In this document: one piece after another, positions 42,585 through 51,387 of the stretch
Layout of the letters: each line of letters begins with the position of its first letter
Position numbering within the stretch: the stretch's first letter is position 1
Assembly (NCBI RefSeq): GCF_011440375.1
Contig: NZ_JAAOIR010000002.1
Coordinates: 558,001-622,000, forward strand
Direction of reading: 5' to 3'
DNA from: Halorubellus sp. JP-L1
GTDB taxonomy: Archaea > Halobacteriota > Halobacteria > Halobacteriales > Natrialbaceae
DNA length: 64,000 bases
Translations under genes and position numbers: made by a program
The notes under the pieces: generated by a model
The model's input: only the letters and a program-made list of their open reading frames with translations
The model's database searches: none
What the model was told of the DNA's origin: nothing

Positions 42585-43766
42585 TCAGGTCCACCAGACG
42601 GCGAATAGGAGCGTGAACATCGCATACGCGCCGATCGTCGACAGGAGCGGGACGACGTTCTGCATCACGAGGACGCGGCCGGTGGTCGCGGGATCGAAGA
42701 GGTCCGCGGCGGACGGGATGTCGTCGGGTTCCTCGTCGCCGATCGCGGGCGCTTCCTCGCCGGGTTCCTCCGCGGTGAGCGCGCCGACGGAGACGCTCGG
42801 GGACTCCTCGCCGCTGACGACCTCGGTCACCTTCGCGGTCCGGGTCGCGCGCCCCCAGCCGAGGCCGACGATGGAGGTCGTGGCGATGATGACGAACGAC
42901 GCGGGAATGCCGATGACGGAGAGGAAGATGACGATCGTCGAGGAGACGACGGCGACGACGATCGCCGCCGTCAGCGGGAGGTCCGTGATGTCGTCGCCGA
43001 GCGTGTCGAGCGTGCGGCGCGCGATCGTGAACGCGCCGACGGCGACCGCGCCACAGCCGAGGATGATCATCGTGTTCAACTCGACGACCTCCGCGCCGAC
43101 CAGGGGCGCGATCGCGTTCGCGATGTTCGAAGTCCCCGAGGAGAACGCCATCAGGCACCCGATGAAGATGACGACCGTGCCGCCGAACAGCTCCCGGCGG
43201 GTCGTGTTCGGGCCCGCGGTCGGTCGCGGCACGACGCCGGAGCGGTCGATCTCGAACAGCGCGCCCTCGGTGGTCTCGATGGCGACCCAGCGGTTGATGC
43301 GCGGATAGAGGTAGCGACCGATCATCGCGGACGTCCAGAAGCCGACGATGGGGGCGACGATCCACCAGACCGCGATGCTCCCCATGACGGTCCAGTCGAG
43401 CGATCCCGTGGCGACGCCGAGACCGGCGATCGCGCCGACGGCGGTCATAGAGGTCGAGGCGGGGACGCCGAAGTAGTTCCCGACGAACAGCGCGCCACCG
43501 ATGAAGAACAGGAGGACGATGCTGGATTCGAGCGTGAACACGCCCGATTGCGTGATGAGGTCGTTCCCGAGCGTGTCGACGACCTCCCGGCCGATCGTCC
43601 ACGCGCCGACGAAGAAGAACACTGCCATGAGGGCGGCAGCACCCGTCTTCGAGATCGACTTCGAGCCGACTGCGGGCCCGAACGCCGGTCCCGTGGTGGC
43701 ACCACCGATGTTGAATCCGACGAACAGCGAGACGGCGACGCCGACGACGAGAAGAAGTTCGACCAT
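42585..43766 (-). CDS. pitA: inorganic phosphate transporter (PiT family)
   Basis: 393 residues, about ten TM helices. The two PiT signature repeats are seen as GFNIGGATTGPAFGPAVGSK near residues 17-36 and GTSNIANAIAPLVGA near 215, with the duplicated GxxND-like motif altered to N-I-G/N-I-A. A cytoplasmic acidic loop (EEPGEEAPAIGDEEPDD) precedes the last helix. Phosphate uptake driven by H+ or Na+ is the family role. ggttttagag on the minus strand is about 27 bases before the ATG. Divergent from the VEET-repeat gene. Confidence 0.9.
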   Translation of the reverse strand: MVELLLVVGVAVSLFVGFNIGGATTGPAFGPAVGSKSISKTGAAALMAVFFFVGAWTIGREVVDTLGNDLITQSGVFTLESSIVLLFFIGGALFVGNYFGVPASTSMTAVGAIAGLGVATGSLDWTVMGSIAVWWIVAPIVGFWTSAMIGRYLYPRINRWVAIETTEGALFEIDRSGVVPRPTAGPNTTRRELFGGTVVIFIGCLMAFSSGTSNIANAIAPLVGAEVVELNTMIILGCGAVAVGAFTIARRTLDTLGDDITDLPLTAAIVVAVVSSTIVIFLSVIGIPASFVIIATTSIVGLGWGRATRTAKVTEVVSGEESPSVSVGALTAEEPGEEAPAIGDEEPDDIPSAADLFDPATTGRVLVMQNVVPLLSTIGAYAMFTLLFAVWWT

Positions 43767-43938
43767 ACCGGATGGATTGTCCGAACGCTCTAAAACCCAC
43801 CGTCATCGGGGGCTCTCTCGACGGGAGCGAACGTGCGGTCCATCCGGAGCGACCCGCTGGGATGGACGGATATTCCCGTCTGGGCTACGTAATCACTGGT
43901 ATGCACTTGGGACATGGACTGGGAGAGAGGGGTGGGGT

Positions 43939-44838
43939 ATGAATCCGCAACGCGTCGACTTCGCGGTCGACCTCGCGTACGGGATCGCGATCGCGGCCGC
44001 CATCGGGCTCGTCCTCCTGGTGGAGACGGTCGTGGGGATCGCGTTCGGGATGGGGGTTCTCGTGTCGTACGTCATCCACATCGCGTGGAAGATGGCGCGG
44101 TTCGACCCCGAGTGGATGACTCGGGAGGTCGCCGAAGCCGTGGAGGAGACCGTGAGCGAGGAAGTCGAGAAGACCGTGGAGGACACGGTCGGGAAAGAGG
44201 TCAAGGAGACCGTCGGGAAGACCGTCGAGGACACGGTCAACGAGAAGGTCGAGGAGACGGTCGGGAAGGAAGTCGAGAAGTCCGTTGGCGAGACGGTGAG
44301 CAAGGAGGTCGACGAGGTCGCGGAGAAGGTGGAGAAGACCGTCGAGGAGACGGTGAGCAAGGAAGTCGAGGAGACGGTCGGGAAGGAGGTCGAGGAGACG
44401 GTGAGCCAGGAGGTCGACGAGGTCGCGGAGAAGGTCGGCGAGACGGTCACCGAGGAGGTCAGCAAGGAGGTGGAGGAGACGGTCGAGCACACGGTCAGCG
44501 AGAAGGTCGAGGAGACCGTCGGGAAGGAAGTCGAAGAGACGGTCGAGGAGACGGTGGAGGACACTGTCGAAAAGACTGTCGAGGAGACGGTGGAGGATAC
44601 TGTCGAAGAGACGGTCGAGGAGACGGTGGAGGATACTGTCGAAGAGACGGTCGAGGAGACGGTGGAGGATACTGTCGAAGAGACGGTCGAGGAGACGGTG
44701 GAGGATACTGTCGAAGAGACGGTCGAGGAGACGGTGGAGGACACTGTCGAGGAGAAGGTCGAGGAAGTCGTCGACGGCGAGGGGACCGCCGACGCAGCGG
44801 AGGAAGACGACGGGTCCGAGGAGAAAGCGTCCCAGTAA
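43939..44838 (+). CDS. membrane-anchored tetrapeptide-repeat (V-E-E-T) protein
   Basis: 299 residues. Two N-terminal TM helices (about 12-48, YGIAIAAAIGLVLLVETVVG onwards) are followed, from about residue 60 to 280, by an unbroken run of four-residue units of the pattern V-E-x-T, such as VEETVEDTVEETVEET, with some units carrying Lys (VGKEVEETVSKEV). Val recurs at every fourth position, so the segment should be one very long, highly acidic helix with a slowly turning hydrophobic stripe rather than a regular heptad coiled coil. No known domain is recognised. It could be a rod or spacer lying along the inner membrane. The last third comes from a 36-bp tandem repeat. Confidence 0.8.
   Translation: MNPQRVDFAVDLAYGIAIAAAIGLVLLVETVVGIAFGMGVLVSYVIHIAWKMARFDPEWMTREVAEAVEETVSEEVEKTVEDTVGKEVKETVGKTVEDTVNEKVEETVGKEVEKSVGETVSKEVDEVAEKVEKTVEETVSKEVEETVGKEVEETVSQEVDEVAEKVGETVTEEVSKEVEETVEHTVSEKVEETVGKEVEETVEETVEDTVEKTVEETVEDTVEETVEETVEDTVEETVEETVEDTVEETVEETVEDTVEETVEETVEDTVEEKVEEVVDGEGTADAAEEDDGSEEKASQ
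44533..44748. repeat. 36-bp tandem repeat inside the V-E-E-T gene
   Basis: Six adjacent units of gaagagacggtcgaggagac plus ggtggaggatactgtc; the units at 44605, 44641 and 44677 are identical and the others differ by a few bases. Each codes for three tetrapeptides. Confidence 0.95.
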
Positions 44839-44892
44839 GTCGCGGATCGGTCGTTCGGGGGACCGGTGCGGTGAGGGGCGGAGCGAGTGCGG

Positions 44893-45196
44893 TCAGGAGC
44901 CGGGTCGGTCGCCGGTGACGTTCCCGCTGTGACGTGCGGCGCGTCGACGGAGCGCCTGGGCGACGCGTTCGTGGTGGTTCTCGCAGGACTCGATCGCGCA
45001 GCCGACGGCGTCGGCGTCGTCGCTCTCTACGGGGACCTCGTGGACGGTCGCGCGCATCGCGCACGCCGAGTCGACGTCCTCGGGGAGCGTCGACGCCGTC
45101 GCGGACGACGAACCCGACCTCGTACGCGACCGCCGGCTCGTGCTCGCACGACAGCTCGCCACCGTCGAGACCCGCAGGCCGTCCGGGATCGGTCAT
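44893..45196 (-). pseudogene. frameshifted small cysteine-containing protein gene
   Basis: Reading from the ATG at 45196 the frame is halophile-like for about 37 codons (ELSCEHEPAVAYEVGFVVRD), then turns Arg-rich. Starting at the run of four C on the minus strand (45082-45085 on the plus strand) the next frame takes over with PEDVDSACAMRATVHEVPVE and VGCAIESCENHHERVAQAL to a stop at 44893. Removing one base of the run joins both into a protein of about 99 residues with several Cys and His. Either a real frameshift mutation, programmed shift, or a sequence error. The family is not recognised. Confidence 0.6.
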
Positions 45197-45314
45197 GACG
45201 CCGACTCCGAGCGCCGACGGCTTCACGATTCGGGCCCGATTCGTGGCTCGATATCGACCGCTAGCGAACTCCGGATCCCCCGCCACCGCCAGTCGCACTC
45301 GCCAGATGACACCC

Positions 45315-45490
45315 CGCGAACGCACAGAATGCCTCGGTGGTCACATGCGTTCGACGGCGAGCAACCGCGAACGCACAGAAAGCCCCGGTGGTCGCATGCA
45401 TTCGACGGCGAGCAACCGCGAACGCACAGAAAGCCCCGGTGGTCGCATGCATTCGACGGCGAGCAACCGCGAACGCACAGAAAGCCCCGG
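45315..45490. repeat. 51-bp tandem repeat, 3.4 copies
   Basis: Units at 45315, 45366, 45417 and a 23-base partial at 45468. The unit starts cgcgaacgcacagaaagccc and ends cggcgagcaac. The second and third copies are identical, the first has about five changes. No spacer sequences. Confidence 0.95.
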
Positions 45491-45581
45491 CGGGTTCGGG
45501 CGCCCTCGCTCGCTGTGGTCCTCGTCGCTCACTGCGTTCGCTCCTGCGGTCCTTTCGTCGCGACGGCGCCCGAACCCGCCG
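45488..45581. repeat. 17-bp perfect inverted repeat with 60-base loop
   Basis: Arms 45488-45504 (cggcgggttcgggcgcc) and 45565-45581 are exact reverse complements. The left arm begins in the last partial unit of the 51-bp repeat. Confidence 0.85.
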
Positions 45582-45892
45582 CCCCTTTCATCCCCGCCCG
45601 GCCGCATCGCGCCTCGTCCTCCCCAACCGACTCCCGCGGCGACTCCCTCCGGTCGTCGCCGCGGTCGTCCAGTGTGAGAGCAAGCTCTCACTGGCTCCCG
45701 CTCGCTTCGTCGCCGGCGCTACGCGCCGGCTTCCAGCGGGACCTCCGGTCCCGCCCGGCTCGCGGGAACCTCGCGCAATATCGACGCGGTCGCGCTCGTG
45801 TCGACGACCACGACCGCGACAGCGCGCGCCGACGGACCGATGCGTCGGTCGGAGGCGAAAGGTTTCTCCGGCCCTACCGCGACGAATCGGGT

Positions 45893-46951
45893 ATGTTCCA
45901 GAAGTCGGCGTGGATTCGACTCCCGCGGAACGTCGTCGTCGGGCACGACGTGCTCTCGCGGACGGTCGACGTCGTTGACGACATCCACCTCACGGGGCGG
46001 CCACTCATCGTGACGAGTCCGACGCCCCGGGACGTCGCCGCGGCACCGATCGTCGCGCAGTACGAGGAGCGGGGCGTCGACCCGGAGGTCGTAACCGTCG
46101 AACGGGCATCGTTCGAGTCCGTCGAGGAAGTGGCCGAGGCCGCGGGGAACGACGAGATCGGGTACCTGCTCGGCGTCGGCGGCGGGAAAGCGATCGACAT
46201 CGCGAAGATGGCGAGCGACCACTGCGGGAAGGGGTTCGTGAGCGTCCCGACGGCGGCGAGTCACGACGGCATCGTCTCCGGGCGCTCGTCGATCCCCGAA
46301 GGCGATACGCGGCACTCGGTCGCCGCGGAACCGCCGCTCGCGGTCATCGCGGACACGGGCGTGCTCGCGGAAGCGCCGTGGGAGCTCACGACCGCGGGGT
46401 GTGCGGACATCATCTCGAACTACACCGCCGTGATGGACTGGCGGCTCGCGAACCGACTCCAGGACGTCGAGTACAGCGAGTACGCCGCGGCGCTCAGCGA
46501 GATGACGGCGGAGATCCTCGTCGACAACGCGAGCATGGTGCGTCCCGGCCTCGAGGAGTCCGCGTGGGTCGTCACGAAGGCACTGATGTCCTCGGGCGTC
46601 GCGATGAGCATCGCGGACTCGTCGCGGCCCGCGTCGGGCGCCGAGCACCTGTTCAGTCACCAGCTCGACCGGCTCGCGCCGAACGCCGCCCTGCACGGCC
46701 ACCAGGTGGGCGTCGGTTCGATCGTGACGGCGTACCTCCACGGCGGCGAGCGCGGCATCTGGCAGGACATCCGGAGTGCGCTCGCCGCGATCGACGCGCC
46801 GACGACCGCCGCGGAACTCGGGGTCGACCCGGAGACGGTCGTCGAAGCGCTGACGACGTGCCACGAGATCCGGGACCGTTACACGATCCTCGGGAACGGC
46901 ATGAGCGAACCGGCCGCTCGCGAGGTCGCACGGAAGACGGACGTCATCTGA
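45893..46951 (+). CDS. egsA: sn-glycerol-1-phosphate dehydrogenase
   Basis: 352 residues. Iron-type dehydrogenase fold with the NAD(P)-binding LLGVGGGKAIDIAKMAS, FVSVPTAASHDGIVSGRSSI, zinc ligands in AGCADIISNYTAVMDW (Asp), GAEHLFSHQLD (His) and ALHGHQVGVGSI (His). It makes the G1P backbone of archaeal membrane lipids from dihydroxyacetone phosphate. Length and motifs are complete. It follows the repeat-rich region; cgaaaggtttct is about 28 bases before the ATG. Confidence 0.97.
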   Translation: MFQKSAWIRLPRNVVVGHDVLSRTVDVVDDIHLTGRPLIVTSPTPRDVAAAPIVAQYEERGVDPEVVTVERASFESVEEVAEAAGNDEIGYLLGVGGGKAIDIAKMASDHCGKGFVSVPTAASHDGIVSGRSSIPEGDTRHSVAAEPPLAVIADTGVLAEAPWELTTAGCADIISNYTAVMDWRLANRLQDVEYSEYAAALSEMTAEILVDNASMVRPGLEESAWVVTKALMSSGVAMSIADSSRPASGAEHLFSHQLDRLAPNAALHGHQVGVGSIVTAYLHGGERGIWQDIRSALAAIDAPTTAAELGVDPETVVEALTTCHEIRDRYTILGNGMSEPAAREVARKTDVI

Positions 46952-47006
46952 CGGCGCTATCGCTCGAACTGCGACGTCGAAGAATGGCGGGCGGCAGTCG
47001 ATGCGA

Positions 47007-47852
47007 CTATCCGAGTTCTGCGTTCTCGAACCGCCAGTAGCCGAAGGCGAGCGGGACGGCGAGCCAGAAGAGGAGGACGACGGCCGCGAACCACGTCTCC
47101 GTGTAGAACCCGCTCGGTGCACCCATCGCCTGGCCGGCGGCGGCCTGCTGCGCGCTGTCGCTGAGGACGTCGCGGATGAGGACGCTGTACGCGCCCGTCG
47201 GATTGATCGCGTTCGTGAACCCGAGGACGTCGGTGAGCGTCTCCGAAGCGAGGTCCGTGAACTCGTTCAGGAGTAGCGTGAGGACGAACGTGAAGATGTT
47301 CCAGAGGAGCGTGAACAGGAGCACGAGCGCGATCGCGCCGACGATCGCGATCGTGTCGGACTTCGTCGACGCCGAGAACCCGATACCGATCGCGACGAAC
47401 ACCGCGCCGAGCACGACCGTCAAGAGGAGGAAGGCGAGGTATTCGACGGCGGGGAACGAACTCGCGAATATCGCGAACACGATCGCGCCGACGAGCGACC
47501 CGACGACGACGGCGGTCCCGACGACCGCCGAGCGACCGAGGAACTTCCCTGCGAGGACGTCCTGGCGCGTGTTCGGGAGCGAGAGCAGGAGCTTGATCGT
47601 CCCGGACGTTCGTTCGCCGACGATCGCCTTGTACCCGACCATGATGCCCATGATGGGGAGGAAGATCGAGGTCGGCGTGGTCAGCGACGCCAGGAGCGCG
47701 TCGCCGGCGACGGCGTTGCTCCCGGCCTGGATGTCACCGAAGAACCACGCTGCGGCGCCGAGGAACAGCGAGAAGATGACGACGAGCGCCCAGAGGGTCT
47801 TCGCGCGAGCGGCGTCCTCGAAGTCCTTCCGGGCGACGGTCGCGACGTTCAT
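47007..47852 (-). CDS. ABC transporter permease (ABC-2 type)
   Basis: 281 residues, six TM helices. It starts MNVATVARKDFEDAARAKTL, a common cytoplasmic entry of ABC-2/NosY-like permeases, has the GYKAIVGERTSGTIKLLLSL coupling region and GKFLGRSAVVGTAVV. It ends in GYWRFENAELG. The ATG overlaps the stop of the ATPase gene, so the pair is one exporter; substrate unknown. Confidence 0.9.
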   Translation of the reverse strand: MNVATVARKDFEDAARAKTLWALVVIFSLFLGAAAWFFGDIQAGSNAVAGDALLASLTTPTSIFLPIMGIMVGYKAIVGERTSGTIKLLLSLPNTRQDVLAGKFLGRSAVVGTAVVVGSLVGAIVFAIFASSFPAVEYLAFLLLTVVLGAVFVAIGIGFSASTKSDTIAIVGAIALVLLFTLLWNIFTFVLTLLLNEFTDLASETLTDVLGFTNAINPTGAYSVLIRDVLSDSAQQAAAGQAMGAPSGFYTETWFAAVVLLFWLAVPLAFGYWRFENAELG

Positions 47853-48772
47853 GCTTCCACCCGTCGTTCGTCGGTGGTGTACGCGGCGAACAGTTCCTCG
47901 AGCGACGCCTCCTCGGTAGCGAAGTCCTCGACGGTCACGCCCTCGTCCTCGAGTGCGGAGAGGACGTCCGTCTTCGCGCTCTCGCCCGTGGAGAGCGCGA
48001 GCGTGTTCCCGTCGACGGTCACGTTGCTCACGCCGGGAACGCGCTCGACGGCGCCGACAGCGGCGTCGGCCGACCCGGCGAACGTGACGGTGAGTCGGTC
48101 GCCGCTACCGACGTTGTCGCGGAGGTTCTCGATGGTGTCGACGGCGACGAACTGGCCGTCGCGGAGGATGCCGACGCGGTCGCAGACCGCCTCGACCTGC
48201 TCGAGGATGTGACTCGAGAAGAACACGGTCGCGCCGCGCGCGGCCTCCTCCTTCACGAGTTCGCGCATCTCTCGGGCGCCGTTCGGGTCGAGGCCCGTCG
48301 TCGGTTCGTCGAGGACGAGGAGGTCGGGTTCGCCCGCGATCGCCATCGCGAGGACGATGCGCTGCTGCATCCCCTTCGAGTACCCGCCGGCCTTGCGGTC
48401 GGCGGCGTCGAGCATGTCGACGCGCCCCAGGAGTTCGTCGACGTCGCCGTCCTCGCCCTTCGATTCGAGCGCGAACTCGACGTGCTTGCGGCCAGTGAGG
48501 CGGTCGTAGACGTCGAATCCTTCCGGGAGGACGCCGGTACGTTGGCGGACTTCTTGGCTTCGTTCGTTCGCGTCCATGCCGAGCACCTCGACGCGGCCCG
48601 CGGTCGGGCGGATGAAGTCCAGTAGCATGTTGATGGTCGTGGACTTCCCGGCGCCGTTCGGGCCGAGGAAGCCGAACACTTCGCCTTCCTCGACGGTGAG
48701 GTCGAGGCCGTCGACGGCGGTGAGATTCCCGAATCGCTTCGTGAGGTTCTCTGTTCGTATAGCGGGACCCAT
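47849..48772 (-). CDS. ABC transporter ATP-binding protein
   Basis: 307 residues from the ATG placed about 26 bases after cttacaaaag on the minus strand. Walker A GPNGAGKSTTINML, Q-loop region, signature AGGYSKGMQQRIVLAMAIAG, Walker B LLVLDEPTTGLDP and FFSSHILEQVEAVCD (H-loop). The C-terminal 80 residues form a DUF4162-like regulatory domain. Together with the downstream permease it forms an ABC-2 exporter of the CcmA/NatA type. Confidence 0.94.
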   Translation of the reverse strand: MGPAIRTENLTKRFGNLTAVDGLDLTVEEGEVFGFLGPNGAGKSTTINMLLDFIRPTAGRVEVLGMDANERSQEVRQRTGVLPEGFDVYDRLTGRKHVEFALESKGEDGDVDELLGRVDMLDAADRKAGGYSKGMQQRIVLAMAIAGEPDLLVLDEPTTGLDPNGAREMRELVKEEAARGATVFFSSHILEQVEAVCDRVGILRDGQFVAVDTIENLRDNVGSGDRLTVTFAGSADAAVGAVERVPGVSNVTVDGNTLALSTGESAKTDVLSALEDEGVTVEDFATEEASLEELFAAYTTDERRVEA

Positions 48773-48844
48773 GCTTCGTTCACCACACGCTCCTTTTGTA
48801 AGTTTTCTCACTCGACGTGGCGACTGGTGCGACGAAGCGGGCTG

Positions 48845-49102
48845 TCACTCGACGAGGTGGTCGGTGTCATTCGCGAGGACGCGCGACCAGACCGTCTGGG
48901 CGACAGCGACCGCGAGCACGACGACGACCCCGGCGAGCGCGTACCACGTCGTCAGTTGGACGGCGAACCGCGGGCCGAACGCTCGCGACGCGTACAGATA
49001 TAGCGGGACGCCGAAGGCGGCGACGGGGAGGGCGATCACGGTGAACCACCAGTGCGTGGCGAGGAGCCGCCGGACGTCCTCGGCGTACGACCGGACGTTC
49101 AT
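48845..49102 (-). CDS. small two-TM membrane protein
   Basis: 85 residues, TM helices near 18-38 (WWFTVIALPVAAFGVPLYLY) and 50-72 (TWYALAGVVVVLAVAVAQTV). The ATG at 49102 lies 27 bases after cttatctt on the minus strand, so it is preferred to the one four codons upstream. Unknown; conserved-looking small integral protein. Confidence 0.75.
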   Translation of the reverse strand: MNVRSYAEDVRRLLATHWWFTVIALPVAAFGVPLYLYASRAFGPRFAVQLTTWYALAGVVVVLAVAVAQTVWSRVLANDTDHLVE

Positions 49103-49158
49103 CACTTCAGACAACTATGGGCTGGAAGATAAGCGTTCGGTGTGCTCGGCGCGGGCCG

Positions 49159-50994
49159 CTACAGGTGTTCGTCGAGGAACTCGGCGACCGCGGAGTACGC
49201 CTCAACCCGGTTCTCGAGCTTCGAGAACCCGTGGCCCTCGTCGTCGAATATCAGCTTGCGGACGGGGACGCCCTGCTCGCGGGCCTGCTCGACCACCTGC
49301 TCGGCCTCGCCGACGGGGACGCGCGGGTCGTTCTCGCCGTGCAGCACGAACAGGGGCGCCGCAATCTTCTCGACGGTGTTGATCGGGCTGATGGACTCCA
49401 GGAACTCGCGGTCCTCGGCGAGCGAGCCGTACTCGGCCTCGCGGAGCTTCCGACGCCACTCGCCGGTGTTCTCGAGGAACGTGACGAAGTTCGCGATGCC
49501 GACGACGTCCACGCCCGCCGCCCACAGCTCCGGGTACTCCGTCATGCACGCGAGCACCATGAACCCGCCGTAGGACCCGCCCATGCACGCGATCCGGTCG
49601 GGGTCGACCGCGGGATGGTCGTGCAGCCACTCGACGCAGGCTTTCACGTCCGCGACCGAGTCCATGCGCTTCTCGACGTCGTCAAGCCTGGTGTACGTCT
49701 CGCCGTACCCCGTCGACCCGCGGACGTTCGGCTCGAAGTACGCGTACCCCCGGTTGAGGAAGTACTGCTTGACGGGATTGAACGACGGCCGGCGCTGGCT
49801 CTCCGGGCCGCCGTGGATGCTCACGACCACTGGCGTGTCCCCGCTCTCGCCATCCGCGGCGTCGCCCTCGGCGGCCTCGGGGAGCGTCAGGAACCCCGGC
49901 ACTTCCACGCCGTCGAAGCTCTCCACGTGCACGAGCTCGGGCTCCCTGAACGACTCCTCGGGGATGCCCGCGGTCGCCGCGTACGTCCACCGTTCGGTGT
50001 CGCCCGTCTCCGTCTCGACGACGTACACGTTCGTGTTCACGGCCGCGCCGGTCGCCGTGATCGCGTACTTCTCGCCGTCGGGCCCCCAGGAGACGCCGCC
50101 GGCGATGCCGCCGGGGAGGTCGGGGCTCGGGAATACCTCGTACTCGGTCGTCCCTGAGAACTCGGCAACGGTCAGGTCCGTGTAACCGTCGACGTTCCGC
50201 GAGAACGCGAACCGCCCGCTGTCGTGGTCGACGCTCACGCCGCCGACGTTCCATTCGCCGCCCTCGGCCACGACTTCGCGCTCCAGGGTCTCCAGGTCGA
50301 TCCGCGCCAGGTACAGCGTGTCCGAGCCGTCGTCCGTACAGCAGTAGACGGCGTCGCCGTCGGGCCCGAACGACGGGCTGTAGAATCGAACGTCGTCGTC
50401 GTGGGGCGTGATGCACTCGAGATCGCCCGACGGGTCGTCGCGGTCGAGGTCGAGGACGTACACGTCCTGGTCGACGTTCGAGTACGCCTCGCTCACGAGG
50501 AGGCGGTCGTCGCTCGGCGACCAGCCCGCGGCCGTCAGCCAGCCGTCACCCTCGTGGACGAGTTCCGCGTCGTTCCCGGTCTCGTCCCTGCCCTGTACGT
50601 ACACGTCGAACACGCTCTCGTCGCGGCGGTTCGACGTGAACGCGAACCGTTCGCCGTCGTGACTCCACCCACCCCAGCGGTGCTTCGCGTCCGGGCGCTG
50701 CGTGAGGTTCACCACCTCGCTTCCGTCGCCCGCGAGCCGGTACAGTTGCGCGCGCTCGTTCCCGCCCTCGTCCATCCCGAACGCGAGCTCGTCGCGCTCC
50801 GGCGACCAGGACGCGAACGTCACGCGCTCGTCGTAGAACGTCCGCTGGACCGGCCAGTCCTTCGGTTCGTCGACCGTCCAGACCTGCGACGTCCCCGTCG
50901 TGTCCATCAGGAACGAGAGCCGCTCGCCGTCCGGGCCGAACGACGCGCCGCTGGCCGACCGCACGTTCAGGTAGCGCTCGATGTCGTACGTCAT
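49159..50994 (-). CDS. S9-family prolyl-oligopeptidase-like serine peptidase
   Basis: 611 residues: an N-terminal beta-propeller of repeated WSPERDEL/WSHDGERFAF/WSPSDDRLL-type blades, then the alpha/beta hydrolase domain with VVVSIHGGPESQ, nucleophile motif GGSYGGFM (Ser near residue 473), Asp in ENDPRVP and His in DDEGHGFSK: a complete catalytic triad. Acyl-aminoacyl- or dipeptidyl-peptidase activity on short peptides is expected. No signal peptide, so cytoplasmic. cgccttacgtcc on the minus strand is near the expected TATA position for this ATG. Confidence 0.94.
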   Translation of the reverse strand: MTYDIERYLNVRSASGASFGPDGERLSFLMDTTGTSQVWTVDEPKDWPVQRTFYDERVTFASWSPERDELAFGMDEGGNERAQLYRLAGDGSEVVNLTQRPDAKHRWGGWSHDGERFAFTSNRRDESVFDVYVQGRDETGNDAELVHEGDGWLTAAGWSPSDDRLLVSEAYSNVDQDVYVLDLDRDDPSGDLECITPHDDDVRFYSPSFGPDGDAVYCCTDDGSDTLYLARIDLETLEREVVAEGGEWNVGGVSVDHDSGRFAFSRNVDGYTDLTVAEFSGTTEYEVFPSPDLPGGIAGGVSWGPDGEKYAITATGAAVNTNVYVVETETGDTERWTYAATAGIPEESFREPELVHVESFDGVEVPGFLTLPEAAEGDAADGESGDTPVVVSIHGGPESQRRPSFNPVKQYFLNRGYAYFEPNVRGSTGYGETYTRLDDVEKRMDSVADVKACVEWLHDHPAVDPDRIACMGGSYGGFMVLACMTEYPELWAAGVDVVGIANFVTFLENTGEWRRKLREAEYGSLAEDREFLESISPINTVEKIAAPLFVLHGENDPRVPVGEAEQVVEQAREQGVPVRKLIFDDEGHGFSKLENRVEAYSAVAEFLDEHL

Positions 50995-51043
50995 GCTCAC
51001 TCGTCCGCCGTCCGGGGACGTAAGGCGTTGGGTCTGGGACTCC

Positions 51044-51259
51044 TCACTCCGCTCGCGCGAACGCGACGAGGGACGCGGTGCCACCGACGACGCCGAGCAG
51101 CACGTAGAAGAACGGGTCCGAGAGCATGTCGAGCGCCGCCGCTGGCGAATCGACGACCGAGACGGTCGCGAGCGCGCCGAGCACGATGCTCGCGACCATC
51201 AGGATCACCATCACTGGCACCGGGAGCCACGGTTCTGGTTCGTCGACGTCGTCGATCAT
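51044..51259 (-). CDS. small two-TM membrane protein
   Basis: 71 residues: DVDEPEPWLPVPVMVILMVA enters a first TM helix (about 14-34) and DPFFYVLLGVVGGTASLVAF forms a second. Acidic head typical of halophiles. Upstream of, and in the same direction as, the S9 peptidase gene, separated by about 50 bases. Function unknown. Confidence 0.75.
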   Translation of the reverse strand: MIDDVDEPEPWLPVPVMVILMVASIVLGALATVSVVDSPAAALDMLSDPFFYVLLGVVGGTASLVAFARAE

Positions 51260-51387
51260 CCGTTCGTTCCGAACTTTCGCCCCCGGATGAAAGTGGCTTC
51301 GCTTCCGGAGTCGGACTCGGGTCCCCCGCCGCGGTCGCTCGCCGGACGGCAGGCGCGAAAAAGTGGATCGGACGGCGGGAGACGGGC

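Larger units (their letters stand above)
45197..45892. other. 700-bp non-coding region rich in repeats and hairpins
   Basis: Holds the 51-bp tandem repeat, a 17-bp long-range stem, and near 45670-45770 several smaller perfect palindromes such as gtgagagc-aa-gctctcac, gccggcg-ctac-gcgccggc-like and gcgggacc-tcc-ggtcccgc. Frames crossing it are Arg/Pro/Ser-rich and not credible genes. Confidence 0.65.

Noticed and set aside
43914-44918. Forward Gly/Arg-rich frame and reverse Ser/Thr-rich and Leu/Asp-rich frames over the V-E-E-T gene
   Set aside because: All are open only because the 36-bp repeat is a multiple of three without stops in any frame; the chosen frame alone has a proper start, TM helices and acidic composition.
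45315-45490. CRISPR array
   Set aside because: The 51-bp units are directly adjacent with no unique spacers, and no cas genes lie near.
45140-45890. N-terminal extension of egsA and other frames across the repeat region
   Set aside because: The egsA frame is open far upstream, but the translated sequence is Arg/Pro/Ser-rich and repetitive; the conserved protein begins at the ATG at 45893.
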